Positions 42,715-51,868 are shown, numbered from the stretch's first letter. The stretch: 64,000 nt of DNA from an uncultured Paracoccaceae bacterium (GCA_937146765.1 CAKZRP010000077.1:1-64000); one strand, 5' to 3'. Made by a program: numbers and translations. The notes: generated by a model from the letters alone, not told the origin.

Positions 42715-45700
42715 TTATGTGACCTCAAAGACTTTCCAGGCGATGACGGGGTTCTGGAACGTGACATCCCCCATCGCTTCAATCGACAGCGCCAGGTAAA
42801 GGCGCTGATCGGTGGCGGTGGCCCACCATGGGTTCACCAATGTTGCCGGGTCCTGGCTCCACAGGGCTGCGGGAGCGGGATTGGCCCCGCCAAATCCATT
42901 CCAGCGTGCGCCAGGCTGGATCTTGGCATCCACGCTCCAGAAGGTGTTGTTGGGATCGAGCGCGCCGCCCCCGATTGCCCCGTTGGTCACAGCGGCAAAG
43001 GCCACCAGCGCCACGCGGTTGGCCTGCCAGACATCATTTGCCCCCACGCGAATGCCAGTATTGACCCAGAGCCATTTGGCCCCGTTGCCATAGGTGCCCG
43101 AGACCGAGAGCGTGCCTTGCGCCAGGACCATCGGCCTGCTGATGACCAGCCCGGCGGCTTTCACCTCGCCCGTCTCGAAGTTCAGCTTCAGACCGGCAGT
43201 CGGACGCCCATTGGCTCCCTCGGCGTAGTTGTCGCTTTGCAGAACATCGGTGATCTGCCCGCGTCCGACCATCGCCCGACCGATGTAGGCGTTTTCCAGG
43301 TAGACGCCCGCCGGGAAGTAAATCCCGTCGATGGTGCGGGCCGAGGTATAGGCCCCGAACACCACCGCCGCCTGTGCTCCGTTCGGGGCGGCGATCTTGA
43401 AGGACGAGGCGGCAAAGGTCACGTCCACAGTCGGCGCGCCACTATCGCCCGCGTCCGCTCCAAGGATCATGCCGCCAATGACGCCGCCCGCCGAGACCCG
43501 CAGCACGTATTCTGCACGCAGGCCGTCGATGCTGGTCGCGACCTCATCAATCGCGGCGGTATGCTGCCCTACGGTTGTCGAGACGGAATTGAGGCTTTGC
43601 GCCTGGGCACTGATCTGCCCCTCGGCGGTGGTCAGGCGGCTGGTATGCTGCGACAGGGTGCTGGCCTGTGCCGCAATGTCATCCTCCGCGTCATCGAGCG
43701 CCGCCTGCGTTGCGGTCACCGCCTGGGAGATCGCGTCGATGTCATCCTCGGCCTGCGTCACCCGCGATGTCACCGCGTCGATGGCGGTGGTGGCGGCGTC
43801 CAGCTCGCCCTCCGCATTGGTGAGCTGCGCCTGCGTCGCGGTGATCGCGAGGCTCAGCGCCTCGGTCTCGCTGGCCCGCACGCTGACCTCATCGAGCAGC
43901 GTTGCCTCCGCGTCGTCAATCCGGGCACCGAGCGCGGTGGAGATCGCCGCCGAGGCGACTCGGTCAGCCGAGATCTCCGCCCGCACGTCCTGGGCGACAT
44001 AGGCCAGCTCGCGCCGCGCCTGCTGGCCCATCTGATAGGCGATCAGGTTGCCCTGCAGCTGACCCAGGGCGCGCAGCTCCAGACCCTCCATGGCCGTAAG
44101 GATGCTGGCCTCGGTCGGGGCAATGGCGACATTGACGATCTCCAGCACATCGGCGGTGGCCGCGCCCTCGATGGCCTCCCAGACCGTGTCATCGAGCAGG
44201 TCCGGTGTGATCCGCACATCCGGTGTCGAGACCACAAGCCAGCCGCTCCATTCAGTCTGCCTGCGCCGGGCAATGGCCTTGGCGCGCAGCTCATAGGTGG
44301 TGTTCGGCAGCACCGGCTGATGCAGGTAGACCCCCTCGGCCACATCCGAGGTGCTGACGGTGGCGGTTTCCGTCTGTTCCACCACCCGGATCTGGAACGA
44401 CAGGCCCTCGCAGGTCTCGGCAAGACCGGGGTTCCAGGTGATGCGGATGGCGGGCGCACGGGGCTGGCCGCTGCCATTGGTGACGGTCACCCCGGTCACG
44501 GTAAAGCCCACAACGCCCGCGTCGATAGCCACAATCGGGCCGGTCGGCTGCGGGGCTTCCGGCAGCTCCAGGTCCAGATCCGGCGCGAAGTCGGCCGGGT
44601 CGGTCTCCCGCAGCGAGAAGGAGACATTGAGGGTCAGGAGGTCATAGGCGACCTCGGTGATGCGGAAGGTCTTGGAGACATAGCCATAGTCGGCCAGCGT
44701 CAGGGTCACCGTCTGCAGCGGCCGCAGGCGGGCATATTCGCCGGGCAGCGGCAGGCGGTGGGTGCGGAACCGGCGGTTCTCCTGCAGGAGCGCATTGGCG
44801 AGCTGGCGGGCCTGCTCGGCGCTGGAGACCATCGGCAGGCTCAGCTCGAAGAGCTTCTGGCGGCCGTCCTCGGCGACCCAATCCTCCATGACGAGGGTCT
44901 CCAGCGTCGCCGCCTCCCAGAGCGCGGCCGGGCTGGTATGGGTGATCGTCACCCCGTTAAAGGTGCTTTCAAGCCCCGGAAAAGGGTCATGCTGCCAGGC
45001 ATCCGAGACCAGGAGGTCGTCGCCGGAGATCTCGGCCGAGCTGGTTGCGGCCGCGCCCACCAGCGGGAACCAGTAACCGCCCATCTCCACGATCTGCGCA
45101 TTGGCCGAGGCGAACAGCTCTTCCAGGAAATCGGCCGGCGCATCCTCGAACCGGACCTCGAAGCCGCCGGTGAACTGCGGCCGGTTCTCGGCACCGACGC
45201 CAAGGTCGCAGGCGTCCATTGCCGCTGCCCATTCCGCATAAGGGAGGTCCTCGGCCTCCTGTGCAGCGCCGCCCCAGATCCGGCCATCCGGCAGGGTGAT
45301 GCCGCGCAGCACGTTATAGGCGATCACCATCAGGTTGGCGGTCTGCTCCCAGGTGGCGGGATCGCCAAAGCGATGTGCCCCGCTGCCGCCTGCGGTGCTG
45401 TCCTTGCGCGGGTCGTAGAGCGGCGGGCCATCCATCTCGAAGGCGTATTTAGGTACGCCGCCGGGATAGAGCCGGTCGTTGCGATGGAAGTAGAGCGTCG
45501 CATAGCAGGTCTGGGTCAGGATATGGTCAGCCGTCCAGGGCCGGTCGGCATCCGCGCCGAACCGGGTCACCAGATCCGCATTGGCCGCCGTCTGGCTGCC
45601 GTCGAAGTAGCGGATATACCCATAGACGATGCCGCCATCGGTCTTGGACTGGATCGGCTGCAGCCCGTTGGCCAGCGGTGCGCCCAGTTCGGCATATTCC

Positions 45701-46095
45701 CCGTCCAGGATCAGGCGGCGCAGCGTCGCGCCGGGAATGTCCCCCAGCTCGATCACATGGATCAGCCACTTGTTGTTCTCTTCGCTGCTGTTCTGATAGA
45801 CGAGGTGCCCCTTGGTGGCGAAGCGGCCGAGGATGCTCGCCTGCGGCTCGGTCCCGCCGCTGGTGGTATGGCTCGACTGGATGCCCGGCTGCTTCTGCTT
45901 GCGCTGCTGGATCTTGGCGATGACCAGCGAGATCGCTGCCTTGACCAGGCTGCGCAGAAGCCCCGACGCGATGGTGGCCAAGGTTACCTGACCGCCGACA
46001 AAGGCAGCAATCGTGGACACAAGGGCGGAGATCGGATCAGCCGCCGCAGGCCCGGCCCAAAGGAGACAGATCAGGAGGAACAGGAGGCGGCTCAT
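42715..46095 (-). CDS. Tail tip / host specificity protein (J-like, DUF1983)
   Basis: A 1126-residue tail-tip protein. Residues 1-20 are a hydrophobic segment ending AAADP that looks like a signal peptide. The next 550 residues resemble the baseplate-hub part of siphovirus tip proteins; a fibronectin type III-like domain follows (YLHQPVLPNTTYELRAKAIA); about 690-860 is a heptad-type Ala/Asp/Thr-rich coiled region; then comes a DUF1983-like block (FKIAAPNG, DGIYFPAGVYLENAYIG, ITDVLQSDNYAEG) as in lambda J. The ATG at 46095 overlaps the upstream stop (ATGA); the frame extends nine codons further. It takes the position of gene transfer agent gp15 and should decide host range. Confidence 0.85.
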   Translation of the reverse strand: MSRLLFLLICLLWAGPAAADPISALVSTIAAFVGGQVTLATIASGLLRSLVKAAISLVIAKIQQRKQKQPGIQSSHTTSGGTEPQASILGRFATKGHLVYQNSSEENNKWLIHVIELGDIPGATLRRLILDGEYAELGAPLANGLQPIQSKTDGGIVYGYIRYFDGSQTAANADLVTRFGADADRPWTADHILTQTCYATLYFHRNDRLYPGGVPKYAFEMDGPPLYDPRKDSTAGGSGAHRFGDPATWEQTANLMVIAYNVLRGITLPDGRIWGGAAQEAEDLPYAEWAAAMDACDLGVGAENRPQFTGGFEVRFEDAPADFLEELFASANAQIVEMGGYWFPLVGAAATSSAEISGDDLLVSDAWQHDPFPGLESTFNGVTITHTSPAALWEAATLETLVMEDWVAEDGRQKLFELSLPMVSSAEQARQLANALLQENRRFRTHRLPLPGEYARLRPLQTVTLTLADYGYVSKTFRITEVAYDLLTLNVSFSLRETDPADFAPDLDLELPEAPQPTGPIVAIDAGVVGFTVTGVTVTNGSGQPRAPAIRITWNPGLAETCEGLSFQIRVVEQTETATVSTSDVAEGVYLHQPVLPNTTYELRAKAIARRRQTEWSGWLVVSTPDVRITPDLLDDTVWEAIEGAATADVLEIVNVAIAPTEASILTAMEGLELRALGQLQGNLIAYQMGQQARRELAYVAQDVRAEISADRVASAAISTALGARIDDAEATLLDEVSVRASETEALSLAITATQAQLTNAEGELDAATTAIDAVTSRVTQAEDDIDAISQAVTATQAALDDAEDDIAAQASTLSQHTSRLTTAEGQISAQAQSLNSVSTTVGQHTAAIDEVATSIDGLRAEYVLRVSAGGVIGGMILGADAGDSGAPTVDVTFAASSFKIAAPNGAQAAVVFGAYTSARTIDGIYFPAGVYLENAYIGRAMVGRGQITDVLQSDNYAEGANGRPTAGLKLNFETGEVKAAGLVISRPMVLAQGTLSVSGTYGNGAKWLWVNTGIRVGANDVWQANRVALVAFAAVTNGAIGGGALDPNNTFWSVDAKIQPGARWNGFGGANPAPAALWSQDPATLVNPWWATATDQRLYLALSIEAMGDVTFQNPVIAWKVFEVT

Positions 46096-46490
46096 GGGCG
46101 GAACACCCGCACGGCCTGGCACAGGCTCACCGCGCTCGGACCCGAGAGGGTCAGCACATGGATCTGCGGCCCGCCGATGATGCCGAGCGCCAGATCGTCC
46201 TCGGCCTGCAGGGCGGCGATATCGCCCAGCCGGGCCTCCGCAGGGGAGACCTCCGGCATCAGGCTTGCCGCCAGCTCAGCCAGATCCGCATAGCCCCTGG
46301 CGCGCAGGAGCCGCTTGCCCTCGTCGAGGCTCTTGTACTCGATGGCGAGCGCGGCCCGCACGTCCCGCCCCCCGGTCAGCTTGTACCAGCCCCCGGCGAA
46401 ATTGGCGCAGTCCACCCGCCCCGGCCGGAACCCGCTCCAGCGCAGGCGCACCCCGCGCAGGTAGTGCAGCAGCATCTCGGCCCGGTCCAT
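46092..46490 (-). CDS. Tail assembly protein, putative cysteine peptidase-like (DUF6950/NlpC-P60 position)
   Basis: A 132-residue protein. The DCANFAGGWYKLTGGRD block has the cysteine placed as in NlpC/P60-like and DUF6950 tail proteins, and an H is found in PQIHVLTL near the end, so a Cys/His peptidase is possible. In the gene transfer agent and in lambda an NlpC/P60 peptidase sits at this same position, just before the tip gene, and opens the peptidoglycan during DNA entry. The ATG at 46490 follows the upstream stop directly; an ATG at 46517 would add nine residues. Confidence 0.65.
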   Translation of the reverse strand: MDRAEMLLHYLRGVRLRWSGFRPGRVDCANFAGGWYKLTGGRDVRAALAIEYKSLDEGKRLLRARGYADLAELAASLMPEVSPAEARLGDIAALQAEDDLALGIIGGPQIHVLTLSGPSAVSLCQAVRVFRP

Positions 46491-46492
46491 CG

Positions 46493-47089
46493 TCAGCCCC
46501 CCCATGGCACCGTCCACTGTCCGGTGGTGTCGATGTATTCCCGGCCCCGATCGTCAGGGTCGCGGCGCTTCAGCTCGGCGCTCGATCGCTTCAGCGGCAG
46601 GCCGAAGGTCAACAGCCGCGCGTTGGAGACCATGACCAGCTCGGTGTAGCTGGTGCCGCCCTTCTTGCGCTCCTCCGGGGCCTGATTGAGGAAGCCTTTA
46701 AAGCGCCGTTTGGGCGTGCCGAGCGGTGCGCCGCTGTCGATGTTCAGCGGGCAGGAATGGATTTCCACCCGCGCCCGGCGCGGCTCATAGCCCTGCAGCA
46801 GGGTCTTCACCTCATCGGTGAAGGGCGGCAGCTTCACCCGATAGTTCCGCACCTGGAAGCCCGGCGTCACGATGATCGGCGGCACCTCGATCACATTGCC
46901 CGCCCCGAAGTAGAGGCGCAGCTCCCCGTCGATCAGGAACTCCTGGTGATCGTCCCCCGACCAGAAGCCGATCACCTCCGGCAGGCCGGTGGTCCGGTTC
47001 TTGGCCCGGATCCACAACAGCACCCGCGCGTCGGTGCCGCGCCGTTCTTCGAGCTGGGCCTGTGTGACTGCGTCGTATTCCATGCTCAT
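46493..47089 (-). CDS. Phage tail assembly protein (hub region, GTA gp13 position)
   Basis: A 198-residue beta-rich protein. IGFWSGDDHQEFLIDGELR near the start and a late YIDTTGQWTVPWG are reminiscent of distal-tail and hub proteins; a single cysteine in HSCPLNID. I cannot name the family with certainty. By order (between the upstream tail protein and the peptidase-like protein) it matches DUF2163/gp13 of the gene transfer agent. Its ATG overlaps the upstream stop (ATGA), and 18 bases of longer frame upstream are ignored. Confidence 0.65.
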   Translation of the reverse strand: MSMEYDAVTQAQLEERRGTDARVLLWIRAKNRTTGLPEVIGFWSGDDHQEFLIDGELRLYFGAGNVIEVPPIIVTPGFQVRNYRVKLPPFTDEVKTLLQGYEPRRARVEIHSCPLNIDSGAPLGTPKRRFKGFLNQAPEERKKGGTSYTELVMVSNARLLTFGLPLKRSSAELKRRDPDDRGREYIDTTGQWTVPWGG

Positions 47090-47736
47090 CTCAGTGTCTG
47101 AACCCACTCAAAGGAGCCGCCCTCGCTCAGGGTGGCGCGGCTGTTGCCGTATTCGGCCGAGGGGATGATCGCCTTCAGGACCGGGGTGCCGAGCGTGACC
47201 GCCGCCCCCACCTGCGCGCCGGGGCGGATGTAGGGGATCACCTCGATGTCACTGGCGACGCCCGAGGCCCCGGCAATGCCGCCGGTCACCACCCGGTGAT
47301 AGGCGTAGCGGGTCGGGTTGGCCCCGTAGGTGAAGCCCAAGAGATCCCCGATGGAGATCCGGTAGTTCACCGGCAGGCCGCCGATATCCAGCTCGCGGTT
47401 GTTCGCCGCCAGCGCGTCGATCACGGGCGCGGCCGCGCCCAGGATGGACAGGTCCGGGTCATAGAGCGTGCCGGGCATCCTCGTGTCCCAAAGCAGAAGG
47501 CTCGCGCCCGGCTGCTCGAGCAGCGCCAGCCGCGCCTCCATCGCCGCCCAGACGGCATGGCTTTCCTTGTCCAGGACAACGGTGCCGCGCCAGAGCCGGG
47601 TGCCCATGCCATGGGCGATCACCTCGCCGCCGCCGGTCTCGGATTGGGTCTGCGCCCGCCCCAGCCGGAAGCTGACCCGCTGGATCGGCAGGTCGGCAAA
47701 GAACTCATTGACTGCAAGAGGCCAGGTCAGAGGCAT
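47086..47736 (-). CDS. Phage distal tail protein (GTA gp12 position)
   Basis: A 216-residue protein starting WPLAVNEFFADLPIQRVSFRL, mostly beta-type, no cysteines. It directly follows the tape measure gene (stop and start share a base) and precedes the hub genes, where the distal tail protein is found in siphoviruses; the family itself I do not recognise. A tail role is supported by position only. Confidence 0.65.
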   Translation of the reverse strand: MPLTWPLAVNEFFADLPIQRVSFRLGRAQTQSETGGGEVIAHGMGTRLWRGTVVLDKESHAVWAAMEARLALLEQPGASLLLWDTRMPGTLYDPDLSILGAAAPVIDALAANNRELDIGGLPVNYRISIGDLLGFTYGANPTRYAYHRVVTGGIAGASGVASDIEVIPYIRPGAQVGAAVTLGTPVLKAIIPSAEYGNSRATLSEGGSFEWVQTLR

Positions 47737-50075
47737 CAGCCGATACTCCAGGGGTCGTTCAGATTGCGGTCGAAAGTGGCGTTGGAGTTTTCCCGATCAT
47801 GGCCCTGCACCACCTCCAGGGCGGTGTCCTGCGCCTGTTCCTTCACCACCGCCCGGAACAGCGGGCTAGGTTCGATCAGCACGCGGCTTGCCCCCCGCTC
47901 GCCACTGACCCCCGAGGCGGCAAAGCCCCCCGACACGACCGGCGGCGCGGCAAAGGCCCCGCCATTGGCAAAGGACGGGACCATGCCCGGCAGCAGCGCG
48001 CCCGCGTTGATCGCCTCCAGAAGGTGGCGGTGCTTGCGGGTCGCCTTGGCGTTGACGAAGAACTCGCCGGGGCTGGCCAGCACGATCTCCTGATCGGCGC
48101 GGTCGCCGCCCTTGCCGGTGATGATGCCGCCATCGGCCTTCTTGAAAATCTTGCCGAAGAGACCGCCGCTCTCGGAGGTGCCGAACAGCCCGGCCAGCGA
48201 TCCCTCGCCCAGGAGCGCCGCCTCCAGCACGGCCGCCGCGATGGCCGCCTTGACGCGCCGCCAGGCGTCGGTGGCCTCATCGCCGCGCGCGGTCAGCGCG
48301 GTCAGCACATCGCCGGAGACATCGCCCAGCAGCTCAGCCGCGCCCTGTGCCGCCTCGATGGCGTTCTGCTCCTCGACCCGCTTGCGGATGATCGCCTCCA
48401 GCGCCTCGCGCTCCTTGTCCGTGGCCGAGGCCATGGTCTCGCGATGGCGGATCATTTCCTGCTGAACCGGGTCGGTCTCGCGCAGGATCTCCAGGCGCTC
48501 CTGCTCCCGGCGCAGCAGCTCCTCGATGGCCTTGCGCTCGGCATCAAGACTTGAAGATGAACCAGGCTTGCTGCGGGTCTTTGTTTCCCGGCCCCAATCC
48601 GTTCTCGTGCTGTACCCGCCTGTCCAAACTCCCGGACGATTGTTTGCTGGGTTGCGGGGATCATTGGCCTCAAAGCCAGTGACAGTATTCTCCGAGGCAC
48701 CGGATCCATACCCGGTTGCGACCAGTTGTTGGGCGATCCCAAGAGAGATCCCAAGTCGATCCGCCAATTGGCGCGCCGCTTCCGCCGCACCATTGACCCC
48801 GGACGCAAGATCTACGTCACTGAAGCCCTTGGCCGCGTCCCATGCCTCCATCATCGCTGTCTTCAGCGCCTCGGAAACATTGAGCTCATCCACACGCTGT
48901 TGAAAAACTGTACGCTCAGCTTCCAGCCGCAACTTTGCGACAGTCAGGCTGCTTTCCCCATGGCTGACAATTGCGGCTGAGATTTCCGCTTCCGCTTGTA
49001 ATTGCGAAAGCATCTTTTCAGCTTCAGCGGTTTCCTTTTGCCGGGCGATGTAAGCCTTCGCCGCCTCATCAGCTTGGTCGCGGATAGCTTGTGGGATCGC
49101 TTCGCTGGCCGCCTGAACCTCATAGAGTTTGGAAAGGACATCCAGCGTCGACTGATAGAACTTGGCCTGTTCTCCTTCGAGGTTCCCCAAACCGCCAGCC
49201 GCCTCCTTCAGGGTCTCCTGAAGAAGCTGAACAGCCTTGATCTGCTGATCGACCGTTCCAGCGTCCCCGATGCTCTCCAGCGCATTCTGGATGTCTTTGA
49301 AGAGGGCGTCGCTACCAGTCCTGGCAAACTGGCGCGACCCGTCGAAAAGGCGGCGGATCTCTCTCGTCCCCATGGTCTCAGTGAGCTTTTCACCAGCCGA
49401 GGCCGCGTCCAGCAGCAGTTGGTCAAGCGCGAGGGCTTTCAATTCCTGTTGAAGTTGGCGAACATCTGCCGTCGCATTGCCCCAACGCTTGCTGATCTCG
49501 TCCGCGCTAAGCTCCGACAATTCTTTGAAGGTCCGCAACTGGCTTTCAACCCGGTCAAGGACGTCCGTCAGGTCCTCGACTTCCTCGCTGGCGCTTGTCA
49601 TCCACTGCACCAGGGCGGCACCGGCCGCAATCGAGCCGATGGTGACAAGGTTCAGCGGTGAGATCATATTGATAAAGGCCGCACGGGTCGCAGCAATGGC
49701 CGAGGCGGCACCGCGGTTGCCAAAGGCCTGGGTGATCTGGGTGCCCTGCTGGATGGCAAGCTGCAGCGGGTTCTGCCCCGCCGCCAGCATTACGCCGATA
49801 TCGTTGAACTGCGCGGTGAGGTTGGCGGCGCTGCCTGCCGCAAGCTCCTGCCCCTGTTCAACCTGGCGCAGGCTGGCAACCCAACTCGACGCGCTGCTGC
49901 GCAGAGAGGCAAGACGTGCCCGCGCCGCTTCGGTCGTCCGGCTCCAGCGGCTCGTGGATTGGCTGACCTGTTCCGCCGAGCCTTTCAGCTTGTCCTGTTC
50001 GGCGCGCAGCTTTTTGACTTCCGACTGAGCGTCGGAGCCATCGACCAGGATCTCGCCTTGCACGATAAAGGTCAT
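47736..50075 (-). CDS. Tail tape measure protein
   Basis: A 779-residue tape measure protein that sets tail length. The N-terminal 80 residues are a Lys/Glu/Gln coiled coil, then the phage tail tape block (FNDIGVMLAAGQNPLQLAIQ, AFGNRGAASAIAATRAAF) with hydrophobic segments near 130-165, a long Glu/Ala helical centre, and a Gly-rich end (KKADGGIITGKGG, GEFFVNAKATRKHRHLL). At about 1.5 angstrom per residue the tail would be near 115 nm. The start is the ATG at 50075, with GAGAGG upstream that lies inside the end of the frameshifted chaperone frame. Confidence 0.9.
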   Translation of the reverse strand: MTFIVQGEILVDGSDAQSEVKKLRAEQDKLKGSAEQVSQSTSRWSRTTEAARARLASLRSSASSWVASLRQVEQGQELAAGSAANLTAQFNDIGVMLAAGQNPLQLAIQQGTQITQAFGNRGAASAIAATRAAFINMISPLNLVTIGSIAAGAALVQWMTSASEEVEDLTDVLDRVESQLRTFKELSELSADEISKRWGNATADVRQLQQELKALALDQLLLDAASAGEKLTETMGTREIRRLFDGSRQFARTGSDALFKDIQNALESIGDAGTVDQQIKAVQLLQETLKEAAGGLGNLEGEQAKFYQSTLDVLSKLYEVQAASEAIPQAIRDQADEAAKAYIARQKETAEAEKMLSQLQAEAEISAAIVSHGESSLTVAKLRLEAERTVFQQRVDELNVSEALKTAMMEAWDAAKGFSDVDLASGVNGAAEAARQLADRLGISLGIAQQLVATGYGSGASENTVTGFEANDPRNPANNRPGVWTGGYSTRTDWGRETKTRSKPGSSSSLDAERKAIEELLRREQERLEILRETDPVQQEMIRHRETMASATDKEREALEAIIRKRVEEQNAIEAAQGAAELLGDVSGDVLTALTARGDEATDAWRRVKAAIAAAVLEAALLGEGSLAGLFGTSESGGLFGKIFKKADGGIITGKGGDRADQEIVLASPGEFFVNAKATRKHRHLLEAINAGALLPGMVPSFANGGAFAAPPVVSGGFAASGVSGERGASRVLIEPSPLFRAVVKEQAQDTALEVVQGHDRENSNATFDRNLNDPWSIG

Positions 50076-50077
50076 CG

Positions 50078-50440
50078 TTACCTCTCGTTCAGCGCACCGC
50101 GCGCTGCGTCTTCGATGATGCGAAGCCCCAGCCAATCGGCGGGCGTCAGGGTCAGCCCTTCCAGGCGCAGCGCGGGTTCAACGGCCGCGTAGTCGAGGCC
50201 TATCCAGAAGCGGGACCCATCGGCCTGGGCCAAGGCCCGCCACTGGGACTGGACCGCGAGGAAGCCCTGGAGGGCCGGGATATTGCAGGGCCAGATCCCG
50301 GAATGCCTGCCCTCCCGGCGCAGGGCCTCGGGGGCCAGATCCAGACCAAAGAGCGCGGCCTCCTCGGCGATCTCCCCGGCGGCGGTGCCGGTGGTGGGGA
50401 ACAGGGTGCCGGTCGCCCAGGCGCGACCGGCCCACCTCAG
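50078..50440 (-). CDS. DUF1799-like tail chaperone extension (T part of G-T), read by -1 frameshift
   Basis: A -1 frame of 120 codons that begins at the chaperone stop and has no plausible start codon of its own. Reading it gives LRWAGRAWATG, then GEIAEEAALFGLDL, GIWPCNIPALQGFLAVQSQW and FWIGLDYAAVEPALRLEGL, which fits the DUF1799 family of phage proteins placed just before tape measure genes. With the frameshift, a 229-residue G-T fusion is made. The fusion form in lambda recruits tube subunits to the tape measure. The stop lies three bases before the tape measure ATG. Confidence 0.8.
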   Translation of the reverse strand: MRWAGRAWATGTLFPTTGTAAGEIAEEAALFGLDLAPEALRREGRHSGIWPCNIPALQGFLAVQSQWRALAQADGSRFWIGLDYAAVEPALRLEGLTLTPADWLGLRIIEDAARGALNER

Positions 50441-50446
50441 TTTCCC
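50408..50446 (-). other. Programmed -1 ribosomal frameshift signal
   Basis: On the - strand the last sense codons GCG GGA AAC and the stop TGA contain the slippery heptamer G-GGA-AAC (50446-50440). Eight bases later a perfect 9-bp hairpin GCCGGTCGC / GCGACCGGC follows (complement of 50408-50431, loop GCCTGG). GGTGG in the spacer can also pair with CCACC further downstream. Confidence 0.85.
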
Positions 50447-50766
50447 GCGCGGTCCTCGATTGCGCCGCTGTAATAGGCCCGCACGAGTGCGACGCGCACA
50501 TAGGACTTGCGCAGCATCAGCTCGAGGATCTCCTCGCTGAAAGGCACCGCGTCGCCCACCGCATTGGCGAGGTCTTCCATGCCGCAGACCATCTTGCGCA
50601 GCATCGCTTTCAAATTTTCGGCGTCGCCCAGGGTGATCGCGTCGAACTCGTCGTCATCGAGCACGTTGAAACTGGCTTTAAAGGTCTGCGCATCATGGCC
50701 TTCGCCTTTGGGCACCTGGACGGTGACGGTGCGGGTGAAGGTCGGTTTTTCGTCAATGTTGAACAT
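50437..50766 (-). CDS. Tail assembly chaperone (G-type, zero frame)
   Basis: A 109-residue acidic protein (start MFNIDEKPTFTRTV, centre FNVLDDDEFDAITLGDAEN, end YYSGAIEDRAGN), fitting the phage tail assembly chaperone that lies between tube and tape measure genes. The start is the ATG at 50766, 20 bases after the tube stop, while the open frame extends upstream without support. Its last three sense codons hold the slippery sequence, so a minority of ribosomes should produce the longer fusion. Confidence 0.85.
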   Translation of the reverse strand: MFNIDEKPTFTRTVTVQVPKGEGHDAQTFKASFNVLDDDEFDAITLGDAENLKAMLRKMVCGMEDLANAVGDAVPFSEEILELMLRKSYVRVALVRAYYSGAIEDRAGN

Positions 50767-50785
50767 GGGTCTGCCCTTTGGTCGA

Positions 50786-51718
50786 TCAGGTGAGGGTGAG
50801 GGTGAACTCGTCGTTGCCGGTCTCCGGCAGCGGCACCAGGCGCAGGGGCCATTCCTTGACGTTCTGCGCCTGGGACAGCCCCTGCAGGCGCTGCATCTGC
50901 GCGGCCGGAATGTCGAGAGTGGCAATCCGCCCTGCCCCGGTCCCATGGACGAGTTGCAGCGCGGTGGCGCTCTGGTTCAGCGCCCGCAGGAAGGGGTTGA
51001 AGGTGGCGAGCGGAACCGCCTCGACGGTGGTCTCGATGCTCTCCTGCCGGTCGCCCAGCTTCACCTCTTCCTTGCCGATCAGGAACCGCCCCTCGATCTG
51101 GTTGCCCAGATCCATCGCGAAGGAGCGCATCACCAGCGCCTGCCCGTCGATTTCAAAGACCGGCGTGTTCGCCATGGTGGCGAGCTGCGGCACCGTCCAG
51201 GGCGTCAGGTTGGCAGTGGGCTGGGCGGTATCAGTCGGCACCGCAAAGAGGCCCCGGAAGGTGAACCGCAGTTTCGGCACCGCCTGTGCCTGGATGTCGA
51301 TCCGCACATTGCCCCGCGCGCCGAGGATCACATAGCGGGTCCCGGCGATATGGAGATGGATCGAGGCGCTTTCCGGGTTCTGGGTGATCGGGTTGTAGAT
51401 CACCGAGGTCGCGGCATTGACGGTCTCCGCCAGGCCGCAGGCGCGCAGCAGCGCCCCCCAGGCCGGGGGCGTGCCCGCCACGCCGGAGGGTGACAGCTCC
51501 GTATCAAAGGAGATCTCGCTCATCAGCTCGGTCGGGATGGTGGCGTCGGCACCGAAGTAGGGCCGCTCCAGATCACGGGAGACGTCAGTGCCTTCCATCG
51601 GCTTCAGTTGCACGTCCTGGGCCAGCACGGCATTGGCGGCCCCGGTCGGGGCAGCGTCGGTGCCATAGGTGGCCTCGGTCTTGACCAGCAGGACCTTCTC
51701 TTTCCAGTTCAGGGACAT
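50786..51718 (-). CDS. Major tail tube protein
   Basis: A 310-residue tail tube protein. It begins SLNWKEKVLLVKTEATYGTD, typical of the siphovirus tube family, and is mostly beta (e.g. LRFTFRGLFAVPTDT, NTPVFEIDGQALVMRSF). It would form the non-contractile tail tube around the tape measure. No sheath gene is found nearby, which separates this tail from that of Mu. It starts one base before the stop of a small gene and precedes the chaperone. Confidence 0.88.
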   Translation of the reverse strand: MSLNWKEKVLLVKTEATYGTDAAPTGAANAVLAQDVQLKPMEGTDVSRDLERPYFGADATIPTELMSEISFDTELSPSGVAGTPPAWGALLRACGLAETVNAATSVIYNPITQNPESASIHLHIAGTRYVILGARGNVRIDIQAQAVPKLRFTFRGLFAVPTDTAQPTANLTPWTVPQLATMANTPVFEIDGQALVMRSFAMDLGNQIEGRFLIGKEEVKLGDRQESIETTVEAVPLATFNPFLRALNQSATALQLVHGTGAGRIATLDIPAAQMQRLQGLSQAQNVKEWPLRLVPLPETGNDEFTLTLT

Positions 51719-51868
51719 TTAGCCCTCCTTCTCGGTCGGGGTGGTCGCCGCCGCGCGGGGCGACTTCGGCTGGGTCGCCGCCACCTGTTTCAGGTCGCCA
51801 TTGCTGGCGGTGGTGTAGCTGCCGCCAGAGGCGGGAAGTTTGGGCTTCTGGGCCTTGGGTTTGGTCAT
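51719..51868 (-). CDS. Small basic phage protein (49 aa)
   Basis: A 49-codon gene between the tube and the gp37-like genes. The product (start MTKPKAQKPKLPASGG, end TTPTEKEG) is Lys/Pro/Ala/Thr-rich and probably disordered. Coding is supported by the ATGA overlap with the upstream stop and by the tube gene starting immediately at its stop. Mu has a small gene (gp38) in the same place, but I see no sequence likeness. Confidence 0.7.
   Translation of the reverse strand: MTKPKAQKPKLPASGGSYTTASNGDLKQVAATQPKSPRAAATTPTEKEG

Noticed and set aside
43117..46293. 1058-codon + strand frame opposite the tail tip gene
   Set aside because: Antisense shadow; the - strand gene has clear tail-tip domains and overlapping neighbours.
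50178..50501. 107-codon - strand frame MCASHSCG... near the tail chaperone
   Set aside because: It is the wrong frame; the overlapping -1 frame has DUF1799 features and a frameshift signal.
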